From NCBI GenBank assembly GCA_945910395.1, contig CAMDYX010000002.1, positions 1 through 64,000 on the forward strand: 64,000 nucleotides of DNA. The letters run 5' to 3'. The position numbers and the translations under genes were made by a program. Positions 18,157 through 27,948 of this stretch are shown piece after piece; the stretch's first letter is position 1; the number at the start of each line of letters is the position of its first letter. The DNA comes from an uncultured Agathobacter sp. (GTDB lineage Bacteria; Bacillota; Clostridia; Lachnospirales; Lachnospiraceae). The notes below the pieces were generated by a model that searched no databases, was not told the origin of the DNA, and worked only from the letters and a program-made list of their open reading frames with translations.

Positions 18157-19145
18157 TTTGCCTCCACAATTGCATCAATCTGTCTTAATTCATCCTCTGT
18201 AAATTCCGGACTAAAAAGGACTCCAAGGTTTGTAATAATCTGTTCCGGGCGACTTGCCCCGATTAGCACACTTGTTACAATGCCATCCTTTAAAATCCAC
18301 TTAAGCGCCATCTGGGATAGGGTTTCTCCACGATTTTTCGCAATCTCATTTAATTTCAAAAGCTGTCCTGTTTTTTCTTCCACAGTTTCTGCCTTTAGGA
18401 ATCTTCCATCTGTATGAATCCGGCTGTCCTCAGGGATTCCCTTCAGATACCGATCGGATAACAGTCCCTGGGCCAGAGGAGAAAAACAGATCAGTCCCAC
18501 TTTATTCTTTGCCACCGCATCCTTAAGTCCATTCTGTTCGATGGTCCTGTCTAACATATTATACCGGTTCTGATTGATCACAAAGGGGCAGTGCAGCTCA
18601 TCCAAAATGGCCTTTGCCTGCTCCATTTTCTCTCCCGTATAATTGGAGATGCCAACATATAATGCTTTTCCGCTTCGTACGATCTGCGCCAGCGCCTCCA
18701 TGGTTTCCTCTAATGGTGTTTCCGGGTCCATTCTGTGATGGTAGAAAATATCTACATATTCCAGTCCCATTCTCTTTAAGCTCTGATCAATGCTTGCAAT
18801 CAGATACTTTCTGCTTCCCCAATCACCATAAGGGCCATCCCACATGCCATATCCGGCCTTTGTGCTGATGATCATCTCATCCCGGTATGCGGACATTTCT
18901 TCCTTTACGATCTTTCCAAAATTGCGCTCGGCACTTCCCGGCTCGGGGCCATAATTATTTGCAAGGTCAAAATGCGTAATTCCATGATTAAATGCGGTAA
19001 AACACATCTGCTTCATATTCTCGTAATCGCCGGTATCCCCGAAATTATGCCAAAGCCCAAGGGAAACCTCCGGAAGCATGAGTCCGCTTGCTCCGCATCT
19101 GTGATATTTCATAGTTTCATATCTGTTCGCTGCTGCAGTATACAT
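18153..19145 (-). CDS. aldo/keto reductase (L-glyceraldehyde 3-phosphate reductase/YghZ-like)
   Basis: LPEVSLGLWHNFGD, GITHFDLANNYGPEPGSAERNFG, VDIFYHHRMDPETPLEETMEAL. Confidence 0.9.
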   Translation of the reverse strand: MYTAAANRYETMKYHRCGASGLMLPEVSLGLWHNFGDTGDYENMKQMCFTAFNHGITHFDLANNYGPEPGSAERNFGKIVKEEMSAYRDEMIISTKAGYGMWDGPYGDWGSRKYLIASIDQSLKRMGLEYVDIFYHHRMDPETPLEETMEALAQIVRSGKALYVGISNYTGEKMEQAKAILDELHCPFVINQNRYNMLDRTIEQNGLKDAVAKNKVGLICFSPLAQGLLSDRYLKGIPEDSRIHTDGRFLKAETVEEKTGQLLKLNEIAKNRGETLSQMALKWILKDGIVTSVLIGASRPEQIITNLGVLFSPEFTEDELRQIDAIVEAK

Positions 19146-19189
19146 ACTTTTTCTCCTTTATATTTCCAATTAGTACTGTTTATTGATTT

Positions 19190-19363
19190 GAAACTCCATG
19201 AATTTGCATATTCCATTCAGAACCCGCTTTCGCTCGTAAAAAGCGTAGCGGCACTTAATGAGCAATTCTTGCGAATTTAGTACCGCTACGTTCCGTCCCA
19301 AGCGAAAGCGCGTCTGCAATAAAATATACAAATTCATTCGGGAACACTTTTCCGAAATGGGAG
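19190..19363. repeat. long-hairpin intergenic repeat (family 1), copy D
   Basis: Same core (gtaaaaagcgtagcggcacttaatgagcaattcttgcgaatttagtaccgctacg) and outer arm ggaacacttttccgaaatgggag. Confidence 0.88.
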
Positions 19364-19370
19364 AATCAAA

Positions 19371-20183
19371 TTATTGCATAAGCTTGCGCATAAATGCAAG
19401 GTCATGCGCTGCGGTAGCAGGATTCATCTCCTCCCGCATCACAGGCATATCCGGCCGCGTCTTAAGCCATTTCTTAAATACTTCATAGTCCATGATGCCC
19501 TCTCCCAAAAGTGTGGGCTGGTATTCTCCCTTGGGTCCAACGGTAAAATCTTTCAGATGAATGGTCTCGATGTAATCGCCAATCATGGAGAAGCATTTTT
19601 CCCAATATACCGGCTGATTGATTTCATCCGGTCTCTCCAGTACATTTGCCAGATCAAAAATCAGCTTCACATGATCGCTGCCAAGCTCATGAAGCACCTC
19701 CAATGTGGTCTCCACGTCCTCAAGGGGATGCCAGGCAACCGGCTCGATTGCCATCCACACATCCTGTCTTTCCGCCTCCTCGGCAAGGCGCTTTAAGCTG
19801 TCCATCATATAGGGAAACCAGATATGCTTCTGGAGCTTGGTAAGATGGGCGTAGGAGGTCTCAGATCCTACCAGCCGAGCTCCCACCAGTTTGCTGTAAT
19901 ACAAATACTTTTTAAAGGTATCCACTGCCTTCCCCCGAATCTCATCATCCGGATTTCCAAGATCCTGATAACAGCTTAAGACTGCAATTTCTATGTTTCT
20001 TGCTTCAAAGGCTTCCTTCATGCGATAAAGCAGCTCTTCACTTATATCCTCGAAGCCTTCCACTCCGGCAAAGGATCTTGGAATCGCAATCTGCGCTGCC
20101 TCATATCCTTCTTTCTTTAAAATATCCGCAAGAACATCTACCTCATGCTTCCCATAATCATGTGCTCGAACACCAAGCTTCAT
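19371..20183 (-). CDS. sugar phosphate isomerase/epimerase (xylose isomerase-like TIM barrel)
   Basis: AIEPVAWHPLEDVETTLEVL, IFDLANVLE, ETIHLKDF. Confidence 0.85.
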   Translation of the reverse strand: MKLGVRAHDYGKHEVDVLADILKKEGYEAAQIAIPRSFAGVEGFEDISEELLYRMKEAFEARNIEIAVLSCYQDLGNPDDEIRGKAVDTFKKYLYYSKLVGARLVGSETSYAHLTKLQKHIWFPYMMDSLKRLAEEAERQDVWMAIEPVAWHPLEDVETTLEVLHELGSDHVKLIFDLANVLERPDEINQPVYWEKCFSMIGDYIETIHLKDFTVGPKGEYQPTLLGEGIMDYEVFKKWLKTRPDMPVMREEMNPATAAHDLAFMRKLMQ

Positions 20184-20194
20184 AAAACTCCTCC

Positions 20195-21127
20195 TTACTC
20201 TTCCATATACTGCTTCTCTAATCGAAGGTACTCTTCTTCTGAAATCGGAATAATTCCTCCATGGCGCTTTTTGATTTCTCCAAGGTCATAGCTTCCCTCT
20301 TCTAAAATTACAAGCTCTCCCTTATCCAGATTTTCGCACAGAATCGGAAGATATCCCTTTTGAGTAGCAAAACGATCCACAATCAGGCACCACTTTTGCC
20401 TGTCATGTAAATAATAGCATTCCGGGCCCTCCACGCCATAGAGATTTTGCAGCGTTTCCGACGGCACACTTACAAATTCACCCATAAGATCTGTTCCCTT
20501 ATCCAGGGTAATCACCTTATCTGTTTCATCCTTGGAAAACCGGTAGTACGTCTTTCCATCAAAAATAATGGTGGTATCGATGACATGATTTTCACGCTCA
20601 ATATAAATCTTTGGTGCTGTAAACTCTTTAAAATCCCTGGTATAGGTGGCATAAATTCTCTGCTTTGCATTTTCGTCCCCCTCAAGCTTTACCATGGAAG
20701 CGAAAAAAACCAGATAGGCCTCCCTCTTTTGATCATAGATTGCCTCCGGTGCCCACACACAACCGGCCTCCTTTACGCCAATTTCCACGCTTCTAACCTT
20801 CGTCCAATTGATCAGATCCTCGGACTCCCAGATCAGTAGGCTTTTACTTCCTGCGTATTGTGCCACATCCCAGCCTTTTCCATTTGCAATTCTAAGATCC
20901 GTTGCAATCAGGTAAAAATGAGAGGGATTCCATACATCCCGTATGATAAATGGGTCCCTTGCTCCCAATTCCCCAATATCGGATATTAGAATTGGATTTC
21001 CACCGTTTAGATCCTTATAATGTAATCCGTCTTTACTGATTGCAAAGTAAATCTGCTCTCCATCCTCTCTTCCATCTGTAAATGTAACAAAGAGGTATCC
21101 ACCTGTTTCTATTGTATTGTCACCCAT
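20195..21127 (-). CDS. GH43-like glycoside hydrolase
   Basis: GARDPFIIRDVWNPSHFYLIATD, SLLIWESEDLINWTKVRSVEIG, CVWAPEAIYD. Confidence 0.8.
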   Translation of the reverse strand: MGDNTIETGGYLFVTFTDGREDGEQIYFAISKDGLHYKDLNGGNPILISDIGELGARDPFIIRDVWNPSHFYLIATDLRIANGKGWDVAQYAGSKSLLIWESEDLINWTKVRSVEIGVKEAGCVWAPEAIYDQKREAYLVFFASMVKLEGDENAKQRIYATYTRDFKEFTAPKIYIERENHVIDTTIIFDGKTYYRFSKDETDKVITLDKGTDLMGEFVSVPSETLQNLYGVEGPECYYLHDRQKWCLIVDRFATQKGYLPILCENLDKGELVILEEGSYDLGEIKKRHGGIIPISEEEYLRLEKQYMEE

Positions 21128-22449
21128 AATTCTACCTTTCTTGCACTCTCCGGCAGTTCCTCCTCCGGTGTCATATGAAGCACCGGGATTCCTTTTTCGT
21201 CAAACAAAATGGCTTTTGCCCTGGCGTGTCTGCAGGGATCGGAAAGTGGATTCTTTCCGGGCTCCACATACTCACACTCCCCATAATGTCCCTCCGCGTC
21301 CTGGGCATTGGAGCAGGCAAACGGTCTCGCGTGATATACCAGCACATCATTTCCGTTTTCATCCTTTGTAAAGGAATTGTGGCCGGGTCCGCATTGATCC
21401 AAAAAATCCTCGCTTCTTAAAAAAGGATGATCAAATTTTTTCCAGTTCTTCTTATCCAGTAAATCGGCATTGCAATCCGCCATAAGCATTCCAATGCAGT
21501 AGGTATAATCTGTGGCAGACGCTGAAAAAGCCACAAAAAGCTTATCCCCATGCTTTAATACCGAAGGTCCCTCATCCACCTTTACACCGCCACGCATTTC
21601 CCAGTCATATTCCGGATTGGTTAACAGCATCGGTTTTGAGATAATCTCCCAGGGCTTCCTGGGATTAATTTCCGCAAGGAATAAATCCGACAGCTGGTCC
21701 TCCCCTTTTTGTGCCCAGATCAGATACCATCTTCCTTTATTTTCAAAGCAGGTCATATCCAGAGAAAAGTCGCTAAAGGGTACAAAGGTTCTTCCCTCCC
21801 CCTTTAAGTCCTCCCTTTCGATCAGACGATAGAGATTGGACTCATCCTCAGCATACCAGCTCTTTGGGTCCATCAGATTCTTTCCGACACATTTTAACAT
21901 ATGGGGGCGGATGCTCCATACATTTTCCGGATCAACGCTTCCCGTAAAAAGAATATAGTAGCTGTCCCCGATCTTATGCAGCTCCGGAGCCCAAATATAG
22001 CGATGTAACCGCTTGGAGTCCTTCTGGTGCCAAATGGTAACCTCCTCGGCTTCTTTCAGTCCCTGAATTGTCTTTGCCCGGCGAAGAACAATCCGGTCGT
22101 ATCCGATTCCCTCTTTGTTTTCTTTGGTTCCCCTTACCGGATAGGAGGCGGTAAAATAGTACCATCCATCCTCAGCGAGAAGAATGTAGGGATCAGCCCG
22201 CTCCTCCACCAGCACCTTATCATACTCCGGGAAAACTACCTGTCCATGAAGCTGCAACCTGCCGTTCTTTTCGTTGGCTAACGCCTCTACTTCCCCTGCA
22301 TCCCACCGGATTTTATATTCCTTACTGCTTCCATCATCATAGCTTGCGGTAAGCTTCACATTCTTAAGTGCCAAGCTCACAGCATCTTTCCCCTCTGACG
22401 GAGTAATTTCTATTTCGTTTTTATTTAATGTAGAACCTATAAATTTCAT
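21109..22449 (-). CDS. GH43 glycoside hydrolase
   Basis: ERADPYILLAEDGWYYFTASYP, YIWAPELHKIGDSYYILFTGS, CGPGHNSFTKDENGNDVLVYHARP; start MKFIGS at 22449. Confidence 0.88.
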   Translation of the reverse strand: MKFIGSTLNKNEIEITPSEGKDAVSLALKNVKLTASYDDGSSKEYKIRWDAGEVEALANEKNGRLQLHGQVVFPEYDKVLVEERADPYILLAEDGWYYFTASYPVRGTKENKEGIGYDRIVLRRAKTIQGLKEAEEVTIWHQKDSKRLHRYIWAPELHKIGDSYYILFTGSVDPENVWSIRPHMLKCVGKNLMDPKSWYAEDESNLYRLIEREDLKGEGRTFVPFSDFSLDMTCFENKGRWYLIWAQKGEDQLSDLFLAEINPRKPWEIISKPMLLTNPEYDWEMRGGVKVDEGPSVLKHGDKLFVAFSASATDYTYCIGMLMADCNADLLDKKNWKKFDHPFLRSEDFLDQCGPGHNSFTKDENGNDVLVYHARPFACSNAQDAEGHYGECEYVEPGKNPLSDPCRHARAKAILFDEKGIPVLHMTPEEELPESARKVELWVTIQ

Positions 22450-22522
22450 AATGCTGTCCCTCCACAAATATAAGCAGAAAATGGATAGCATGTTCCCACA
22501 CTATCCATTCTCTTTTCACATT

Positions 22523-22834
22523 TTAATCTAAATGGAACAATGGCTTTAGATCGATGGATACCGGGCTGTTATCCGGATTCGTCTCCATAATGTCCGCCAT
22601 GAAATCCCACCATTTGCGATTGATGGCAGTATCGGCGCCCTTTGCCCAGAGCTCTTCGTCCTCAATCTCAATATATCCGAATAAAGTTAATGTCTCCTTA
22701 TCCAAAAAGATGGTGTAATTTTTTCCACCGTGCTCATGAATCATGTCTTTCATTTCCTGCCATAACTCATTATGACGCTTTTCATACTCTGCCTCCTGAC
22801 CCGGATACAGCTTCATTTTAAATCCCTTTACCAT
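22523..22834 (-). CDS. rhaM: L-rhamnose mutarotase
   Basis: 104-aa-class protein: MKLYPGQEAEYEKRHNELWQEM...LFGYIEIEDEELWAKGADTAINRKWWDFMADIM. Confidence 0.9.
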   Translation of the reverse strand: MVKGFKMKLYPGQEAEYEKRHNELWQEMKDMIHEHGGKNYTIFLDKETLTLFGYIEIEDEELWAKGADTAINRKWWDFMADIMETNPDNSPVSIDLKPLFHLD

Positions 22835-22873
22835 GGCTCTTTTCTCCTTCCATTAATTCTGCTAAGTTTTTTA

Positions 22874-22912
22874 AACTCCCATTTCGGAAACACAATTCCG
22901 AAAAGGCTTTTA
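22874..22912. repeat. minimal remnant of family 1 outer arms, copy H
   Basis: actcccatttcggaaacacaattccgaaaagg. Confidence 0.6.
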
Positions 22913-22923
22913 TGAAAAGAAAC

Positions 22924-25119
22924 TTATTCATCTACAATCTGGGTTTCAAACGGATTTAAGAAAAATTCCTTGGTTCCGTTATTGGTTTTTACCGTTGTAG
23001 TAAGTGCCTTGTCGCTATTGTTGATTACAACAAGCTTCTTACTTGCCGGATAGTATGCACACTCTGCATCCGGATGGCTTGTCAAAAACTTCTGGTCTAA
23101 ATCCATGCCCCTTGCATACAGCATCAGATTTAGAAGCATACGGTTGTTTGCGTTGTTCTTCTCAAATTTGGAGAGATAAACACCCTTTCCCTTTCCAAAA
23201 TCGTGGACTACCGCAACCGGAATACCATCCTTTTCCACCAGAACCTTTGCTGTCGGGTCGGTGAGATACAGATTGGCTGCTGCCGGAACATCTGCTCCCT
23301 CTGGGAATATCACTTTCTTTGTTTTCTCATCCACATCAAACTGCCATCTTCCATGGCATACCTTCGCGCCGGTATCCTTATCAATACCCAGTACAGAGGC
23401 CATTCTAAAGTAGGTATCATATCCTTCTACTGCAGATGGGTCCTCCACGCCAATCAACACGCCGCCTTCATAAACCCATTTCTGAAGCGTTGCCACAAGA
23501 GCAGCATCTTTCCATGCATCTCCGCCACTCCATGCCGTTCCTGCACGTCCGGCATTGATTACAATATCCACATCCTTCAGAGCCCCGTTCTTTACATCAT
23601 TAAAATCAATGAAGGCAACATCCACCGGAAGTCCGGAAAGAGCCTCATTAATGTGAATCAGGGTATGCATGTAGGTCTCATGGAAATGTCCGGAGAGACT
23701 CCAGGAACGAAGCTTTCCCCAGCTGTGAAGAACAGCGACCTTACATGGCAAAGTATATACTCCACCGTCTGCGTGCATTGCCTTTACCTTACGGAATTCC
23801 TTCATAAGCTCTTCGATATAATCCTGGAAATCCGGAAAATCCTCTGTCAGATGCAGGTATCCGCCAAGACCGAGGCGGTCTACCGGCTGGCGAAGCAGCG
23901 CTCTTCGGATACTGATCCAGTAATTTTTTGCGTCAAGAGTTGGATTTCCACCCTCCATAAAGGTTGGTGCTCCACCAAGTCCTACCGGGAAAAGATACGG
24001 ATGCAGACGCAGCTCGTGAGTTTCTACCTTTGCATTCGCGCAAAGTCTCGCCTCATATCCTGAGAATACACACTTGATCAATCCATCAAATCCAAATTCT
24101 TCAAAATGCTCACTGTATGGCTCTACGCCAATCCAGCTATCATCATAAAATACATATGCCTTCTTGCCATAACGGTGTACCAGCTCCACAAGCTGCTTAC
24201 CGAATTCAACCACAAACCGGTTGGTAAATTCCATGTAATCTCTCTGCTTTTTGCCTGCCGGCATATGGGTTACATGTAGCTTCCCCTGATTGATAAAATC
24301 CTCTGAGGTAAGAGCATATCCGTATTCCTTTTCAAAATCATCCAACGCCTTTGGACTTACCGTAAAATCATAGGAGCCCCAGTCTGAATAGAGATTTCGG
24401 TTTCTCTCATCGCTTCCCCAAATCCATACAAAATTGTAAAACATGGAGGTAAAACGGACAACCGTTGTGTCCGGATGGCTCTTGCACCAGTCCTCCATCC
24501 ACTTATACATATAATTCTGGGCTTCTTTGCTTCTTGGATCGATTGGCATTAAATGCTCTTTATTCCAGTTGTTTGTCACATGATTGTACATGGAAATCTC
24601 TTCCCAGATACGGTATGCCAGGAAGTTTACCGTATAATTGTGAAAAGGAATCGCCCCCTGAATAAATACATTGCCTGCCTCTGACTCATAGTGCCATTTC
24701 TCAGCAGGGACCTTTTCGTTTGCAGTCCGGTCATAGACCTCCCAATATTTCACGGAATCTTCACTGCTGTTTACAACAAACTGTTCCTCAAAATATCCAT
24801 CCATTAAGTGAATGGTAAGGATTTCATCCTTAGCCATAACCCCACGGCTCATAAGGAAGCTCTGCTGTAGGTTATCCATGTGCTTTTTTGCCCACTCATT
24901 ATGGTCACGAATGATACATATAGTAGAATAAATGCCATATCCGGCTTTTGTGATTTCATCTGATAACACGGTTCCGTCACTATCACGGATCACATCCGCT
25001 CCCCATTTCTCTGCCATCTTAAGTGTCAGTTGTTCATAACCGGCCTCTCCCGGCAGGGTAAAGCTACCCTTTTCTTCTACCATAGCTGTTGCTCCTCCTA
25101 TATCTGCATTTGTCTGCAT
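22924..25119 (-). CDS. GH112 phosphorylase (1,3-beta-galactosyl-N-acetylhexosamine / D-galactosyl-1,4-L-rhamnose phosphorylase family)
   Basis: NWNKEHLMPIDPRSKEAQNYMYKWMEDWCKSHPDTTVVRFTSMFYNFVWIWG, KAYVFYDDSWIGVEPYSEHFEEFGFDGLIKCVFSGYEARLC, VDRLGLGGYLHLTEDFPDF are characteristic of GH112. Confidence 0.9.
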   Translation of the reverse strand: MQTNADIGGATAMVEEKGSFTLPGEAGYEQLTLKMAEKWGADVIRDSDGTVLSDEITKAGYGIYSTICIIRDHNEWAKKHMDNLQQSFLMSRGVMAKDEILTIHLMDGYFEEQFVVNSSEDSVKYWEVYDRTANEKVPAEKWHYESEAGNVFIQGAIPFHNYTVNFLAYRIWEEISMYNHVTNNWNKEHLMPIDPRSKEAQNYMYKWMEDWCKSHPDTTVVRFTSMFYNFVWIWGSDERNRNLYSDWGSYDFTVSPKALDDFEKEYGYALTSEDFINQGKLHVTHMPAGKKQRDYMEFTNRFVVEFGKQLVELVHRYGKKAYVFYDDSWIGVEPYSEHFEEFGFDGLIKCVFSGYEARLCANAKVETHELRLHPYLFPVGLGGAPTFMEGGNPTLDAKNYWISIRRALLRQPVDRLGLGGYLHLTEDFPDFQDYIEELMKEFRKVKAMHADGGVYTLPCKVAVLHSWGKLRSWSLSGHFHETYMHTLIHINEALSGLPVDVAFIDFNDVKNGALKDVDIVINAGRAGTAWSGGDAWKDAALVATLQKWVYEGGVLIGVEDPSAVEGYDTYFRMASVLGIDKDTGAKVCHGRWQFDVDEKTKKVIFPEGADVPAAANLYLTDPTAKVLVEKDGIPVAVVHDFGKGKGVYLSKFEKNNANNRMLLNLMLYARGMDLDQKFLTSHPDAECAYYPASKKLVVINNSDKALTTTVKTNNGTKEFFLNPFETQIVDE

Positions 25120-26723
25120 AATTCTACAGCATCTTTTCTCTTTATTTCTTTCTGCAAAAGAACTTTTTCCTTTAGCTTTTCTTTCCCTGCTTCATCTATC
25201 GTTTTTCTGCTCATGTAACCATTTAAAAGGATTGCTATAAATTCTTCTCCGGTCACTTTTTTCTGTGGCAGAAATTTATGATTGCAGATCATGGACTCAG
25301 GAATCAACCCATTCTGCCAGGCACATTCCACGGTTCCCGCATAGGTCTCATGACCGATTACATCCTCAAACATATCGTTGTACACATTGGTTGGAAAAAA
25401 TTTCATGGTCTGGATTACCATCTCTAAGGCTTCCACCCTTGTCAGGGCATCCTCCGGTCTCTCTAAATCCGCAAACAGATTCTGATCAAAGGGGTTCTTT
25501 TTGTCTGCATATTCCTTTGGAATTACAATTTCCGGAAAAACGGCCGCCGGAATCCACTGCTTGTAAGGCTCTGCTTCCAAAAGCCCTGCCGCTTTCATCT
25601 CTTCATACACATATCCCGCAAACAAATATGCTCCATAATCATTGCTATGCGTAAAATCAGAAGGGAAAAAGAATCTTTTTGCATCCTCTCTTCCATGCCG
25701 GGTTACGAAACTCATACTTAACTGATGTAAATCAAGGAACGGTATATGCTGCTCTGCGGCGATGTCCCTGCAGGCATCTGCATACTCCTCCAGCAAATCG
25801 TTGTACTCTCCGCTTACCAGCCAGGAGTTTCTTGCAAGGGGTGACACGATGACCGGGACTCCCCCTTTTTCCTTAATCTCTGATATATAGGTCAGCATAC
25901 GGGTTTTGTAGCCTTCGTATGCTTTCAGTTCCGCCAGCTTCTGATCATTATGTCCAAATTGAATCAGACAGATATCACCCTTTTGAATCCGATCAATCAG
26001 CACCTGGTAATGTCCTTCTGTCCGAAAGCTTTCTGTGGTAAGACCGGAATGAGCATGATTGGAAACCGCCATCTGCTCCTTCAAATACGCGGAAAGCATC
26101 TGTCCCCATCCGCAATAGCTGTTCCAGGGGTAATAAGGGTATGCGGCACTTTGGTCGGTTACTGTAGAATCGCCTGCAATATACAGGGTGCGTCCCTCCC
26201 AGGGCTCTATACATATGGAAGACACGTGGACACCTTTACCGATTACTGTCACATCAACAGTTTTATCCTCCATTGCCGTCGTGTAGGTTCTTGGAATCAC
26301 AGGGCATACATTTACAAGCCCACTCACTGTTACTGTTTCCCCAGCCTGAAGAGGTTCCCGGTAAATCATTCTTCTTCTACCTAAGCAAACGAATACCTCT
26401 TCCTCCTGGTCTGCACACAAATCTACCGTGACTTTATAATTCCCCTCCGATACCTCCTGCACAAAGGTAAGTGGCATCCCGCCATCCTTCTGCCAATCCA
26501 GAAAGCAGCCCCTTTCATCCTGACAAATTTTTGCTAAAATTTCGTCCTGACACCAATAGGAGGGCTCCATTCCATGGTTCAATTCAACAATTTGAAGTTC
26601 TTTATAGGCATTACGATTTTCTTCTGTCAGAAACCCGTAATTTTGATTTTTCTTTTTTAAGTACAGGTCATCTTTGGATACAAATGTATATCCGCTTCTT
26701 TCTTTATCAAAGGAAAAACGCAT
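25098..26723 (-). CDS. rhamnogalacturonan acetylesterase-like SGNH/GDSL hydrolase (CE12-like)
   Basis: LYIAGDSTVTDQ, AVSNHAHSGLTTESFRTEGHY, IQFGHNDQK, DFTHSNDYGAYLFA; start MRFSF at 26723 right after the upstream stop. Confidence 0.88.
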   Translation of the reverse strand: MRFSFDKERSGYTFVSKDDLYLKKKNQNYGFLTEENRNAYKELQIVELNHGMEPSYWCQDEILAKICQDERGCFLDWQKDGGMPLTFVQEVSEGNYKVTVDLCADQEEEVFVCLGRRRMIYREPLQAGETVTVSGLVNVCPVIPRTYTTAMEDKTVDVTVIGKGVHVSSICIEPWEGRTLYIAGDSTVTDQSAAYPYYPWNSYCGWGQMLSAYLKEQMAVSNHAHSGLTTESFRTEGHYQVLIDRIQKGDICLIQFGHNDQKLAELKAYEGYKTRMLTYISEIKEKGGVPVIVSPLARNSWLVSGEYNDLLEEYADACRDIAAEQHIPFLDLHQLSMSFVTRHGREDAKRFFFPSDFTHSNDYGAYLFAGYVYEEMKAAGLLEAEPYKQWIPAAVFPEIVIPKEYADKKNPFDQNLFADLERPEDALTRVEALEMVIQTMKFFPTNVYNDMFEDVIGHETYAGTVECAWQNGLIPESMICNHKFLPQKKVTGEEFIAILLNGYMSRKTIDEAGKEKLKEKVLLQKEIKRKDAVELCRQMQI

Positions 26724-26724
26724 C

Positions 26725-27780
26725 TTATAACGCTCCGTCACTGCGGGTATTGGCATAATCAAGGGCTCCCGCAAATAACGCAAGGGCCATTCCTTGTCCC
26801 CATCCCTGAATCCATTTCTTGGAAATATTGCGGTATCCGTCACGATCCTTCATAACTGCCGTTCCTCCGGAAACATTCATAACCCTTCCGTCCGGGGCAA
26901 CATTGTCAAGTACGCCTTGGATTGCCTTGTTAATATATTCAATATGAAGTGGATTTCCCTTATCGATCATTGCTGCTGCAATACCTGCGGAAGCTGAAAT
27001 TTCTTCATAGCTTTCCTCATCATCCAGAATCGTTCTCCATAATCCATTCTCTGTCTGAACAGTCTTAAGAGAACCCAAAAGCTCATTTAGGGATCCTACA
27101 ATCTCTAAGAACTGCGGATACAGATATGCTTCCGGAAGGATTTTCCCCACCTGTGACATGGTATAGGCTGCCCAGCAGTTTGCGCGTCCCCAGTAAAATC
27201 CTGACATGTGGTCCTTATGGATATTATCATATCCGTGATACCAGAATCCGGTATCCTCATTCTGCAGGTACTGGATATGCCAATAATACTGATTTAATGC
27301 ATCGTCAATGATTTCTGCATCCTTTAACATGACACCAACCCGGAGCAAAAACAGGGCTGCCATAAACAGGGTGTCACACCAGCACTGCTCCGGAAAATCA
27401 TTGTTTGCGGATACCGTATGCTGCAAAACATGGTCTCCAAAGCGGAGTGCATCCTTCCTAAGATACTCCACCTTGCTCATAATAATATCCATGTAGGTCT
27501 GGTCCTTTGTGGCATTATATAATGTAATCAGGCAGTGACCCATAGCACAGGTATTTACTGTCCATACAGAAGGAAGCCCGATTTCATGGATATACTTATC
27601 CACACGCTCCTTCATGACGTTTAGGTATTTCTCATTTCCGGTAACCTCATAGGCTTTACTGATTCCATAGTAGGCTACTCCGCACGGCCAATCCCATGTG
27701 AGATCCATTTTCATGGTACGCTCTACAATTTTATCAATCACTTCCTCTACCTGCTTTTGATTAAATGAAAGTTCTGCCAT
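26725..27780 (-). CDS. GH105 unsaturated rhamnogalacturonyl hydrolase
   Basis: TWDWPCGVAYYGISKAYEVTG, QCWCDTLFMAALFL, FYWGRANCWAAYTMSQV; start MAELSF at 27780. Confidence 0.9.
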   Translation of the reverse strand: MAELSFNQKQVEEVIDKIVERTMKMDLTWDWPCGVAYYGISKAYEVTGNEKYLNVMKERVDKYIHEIGLPSVWTVNTCAMGHCLITLYNATKDQTYMDIIMSKVEYLRKDALRFGDHVLQHTVSANNDFPEQCWCDTLFMAALFLLRVGVMLKDAEIIDDALNQYYWHIQYLQNEDTGFWYHGYDNIHKDHMSGFYWGRANCWAAYTMSQVGKILPEAYLYPQFLEIVGSLNELLGSLKTVQTENGLWRTILDDEESYEEISASAGIAAAMIDKGNPLHIEYINKAIQGVLDNVAPDGRVMNVSGGTAVMKDRDGYRNISKKWIQGWGQGMALALFAGALDYANTRSDGAL

Positions 27781-27894
27781 ATCTTTTTCTCCTCTTTGTT
27801 TTTTGGCTTTTTCGTATTTTGCAACACTTTTCTTCAAACTCTCATAGCAAAGTTCTTAGGAGAGCTCCAAGAAAAATATTGCCTTTTTTAAATA

Positions 27895-27922
27895 CAGCCC
27901 TCCAGCCAAAGCCGGAGGGCTG
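27895..27922 (-). other. stem-loop between solute-binding-protein gene and downstream GH105 operon
   Basis: CAGCCCTCCaGC-caaa-GCcGGAGGGCTG; no strong U-tract on the transcribed strand. Confidence 0.6.
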
Positions 27923-27948
27923 CAAATAAATTTTACCTATTTAAGTAA

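Noticed and set aside
23203-24063. 286-aa + strand ORF opposite GH112
   Set aside because: Antisense to conserved GH112 motifs; Cys/His/Ile-rich shadow translation with no recognisable domain.
27838-27880. Another family 1 repeat copy (ctctcatagcaaagttcttaggagagctcc)
   Set aside because: Only a short, imperfect similarity to AATAGCAAAGTTCATTCTCAGGAAC; too weak to call.
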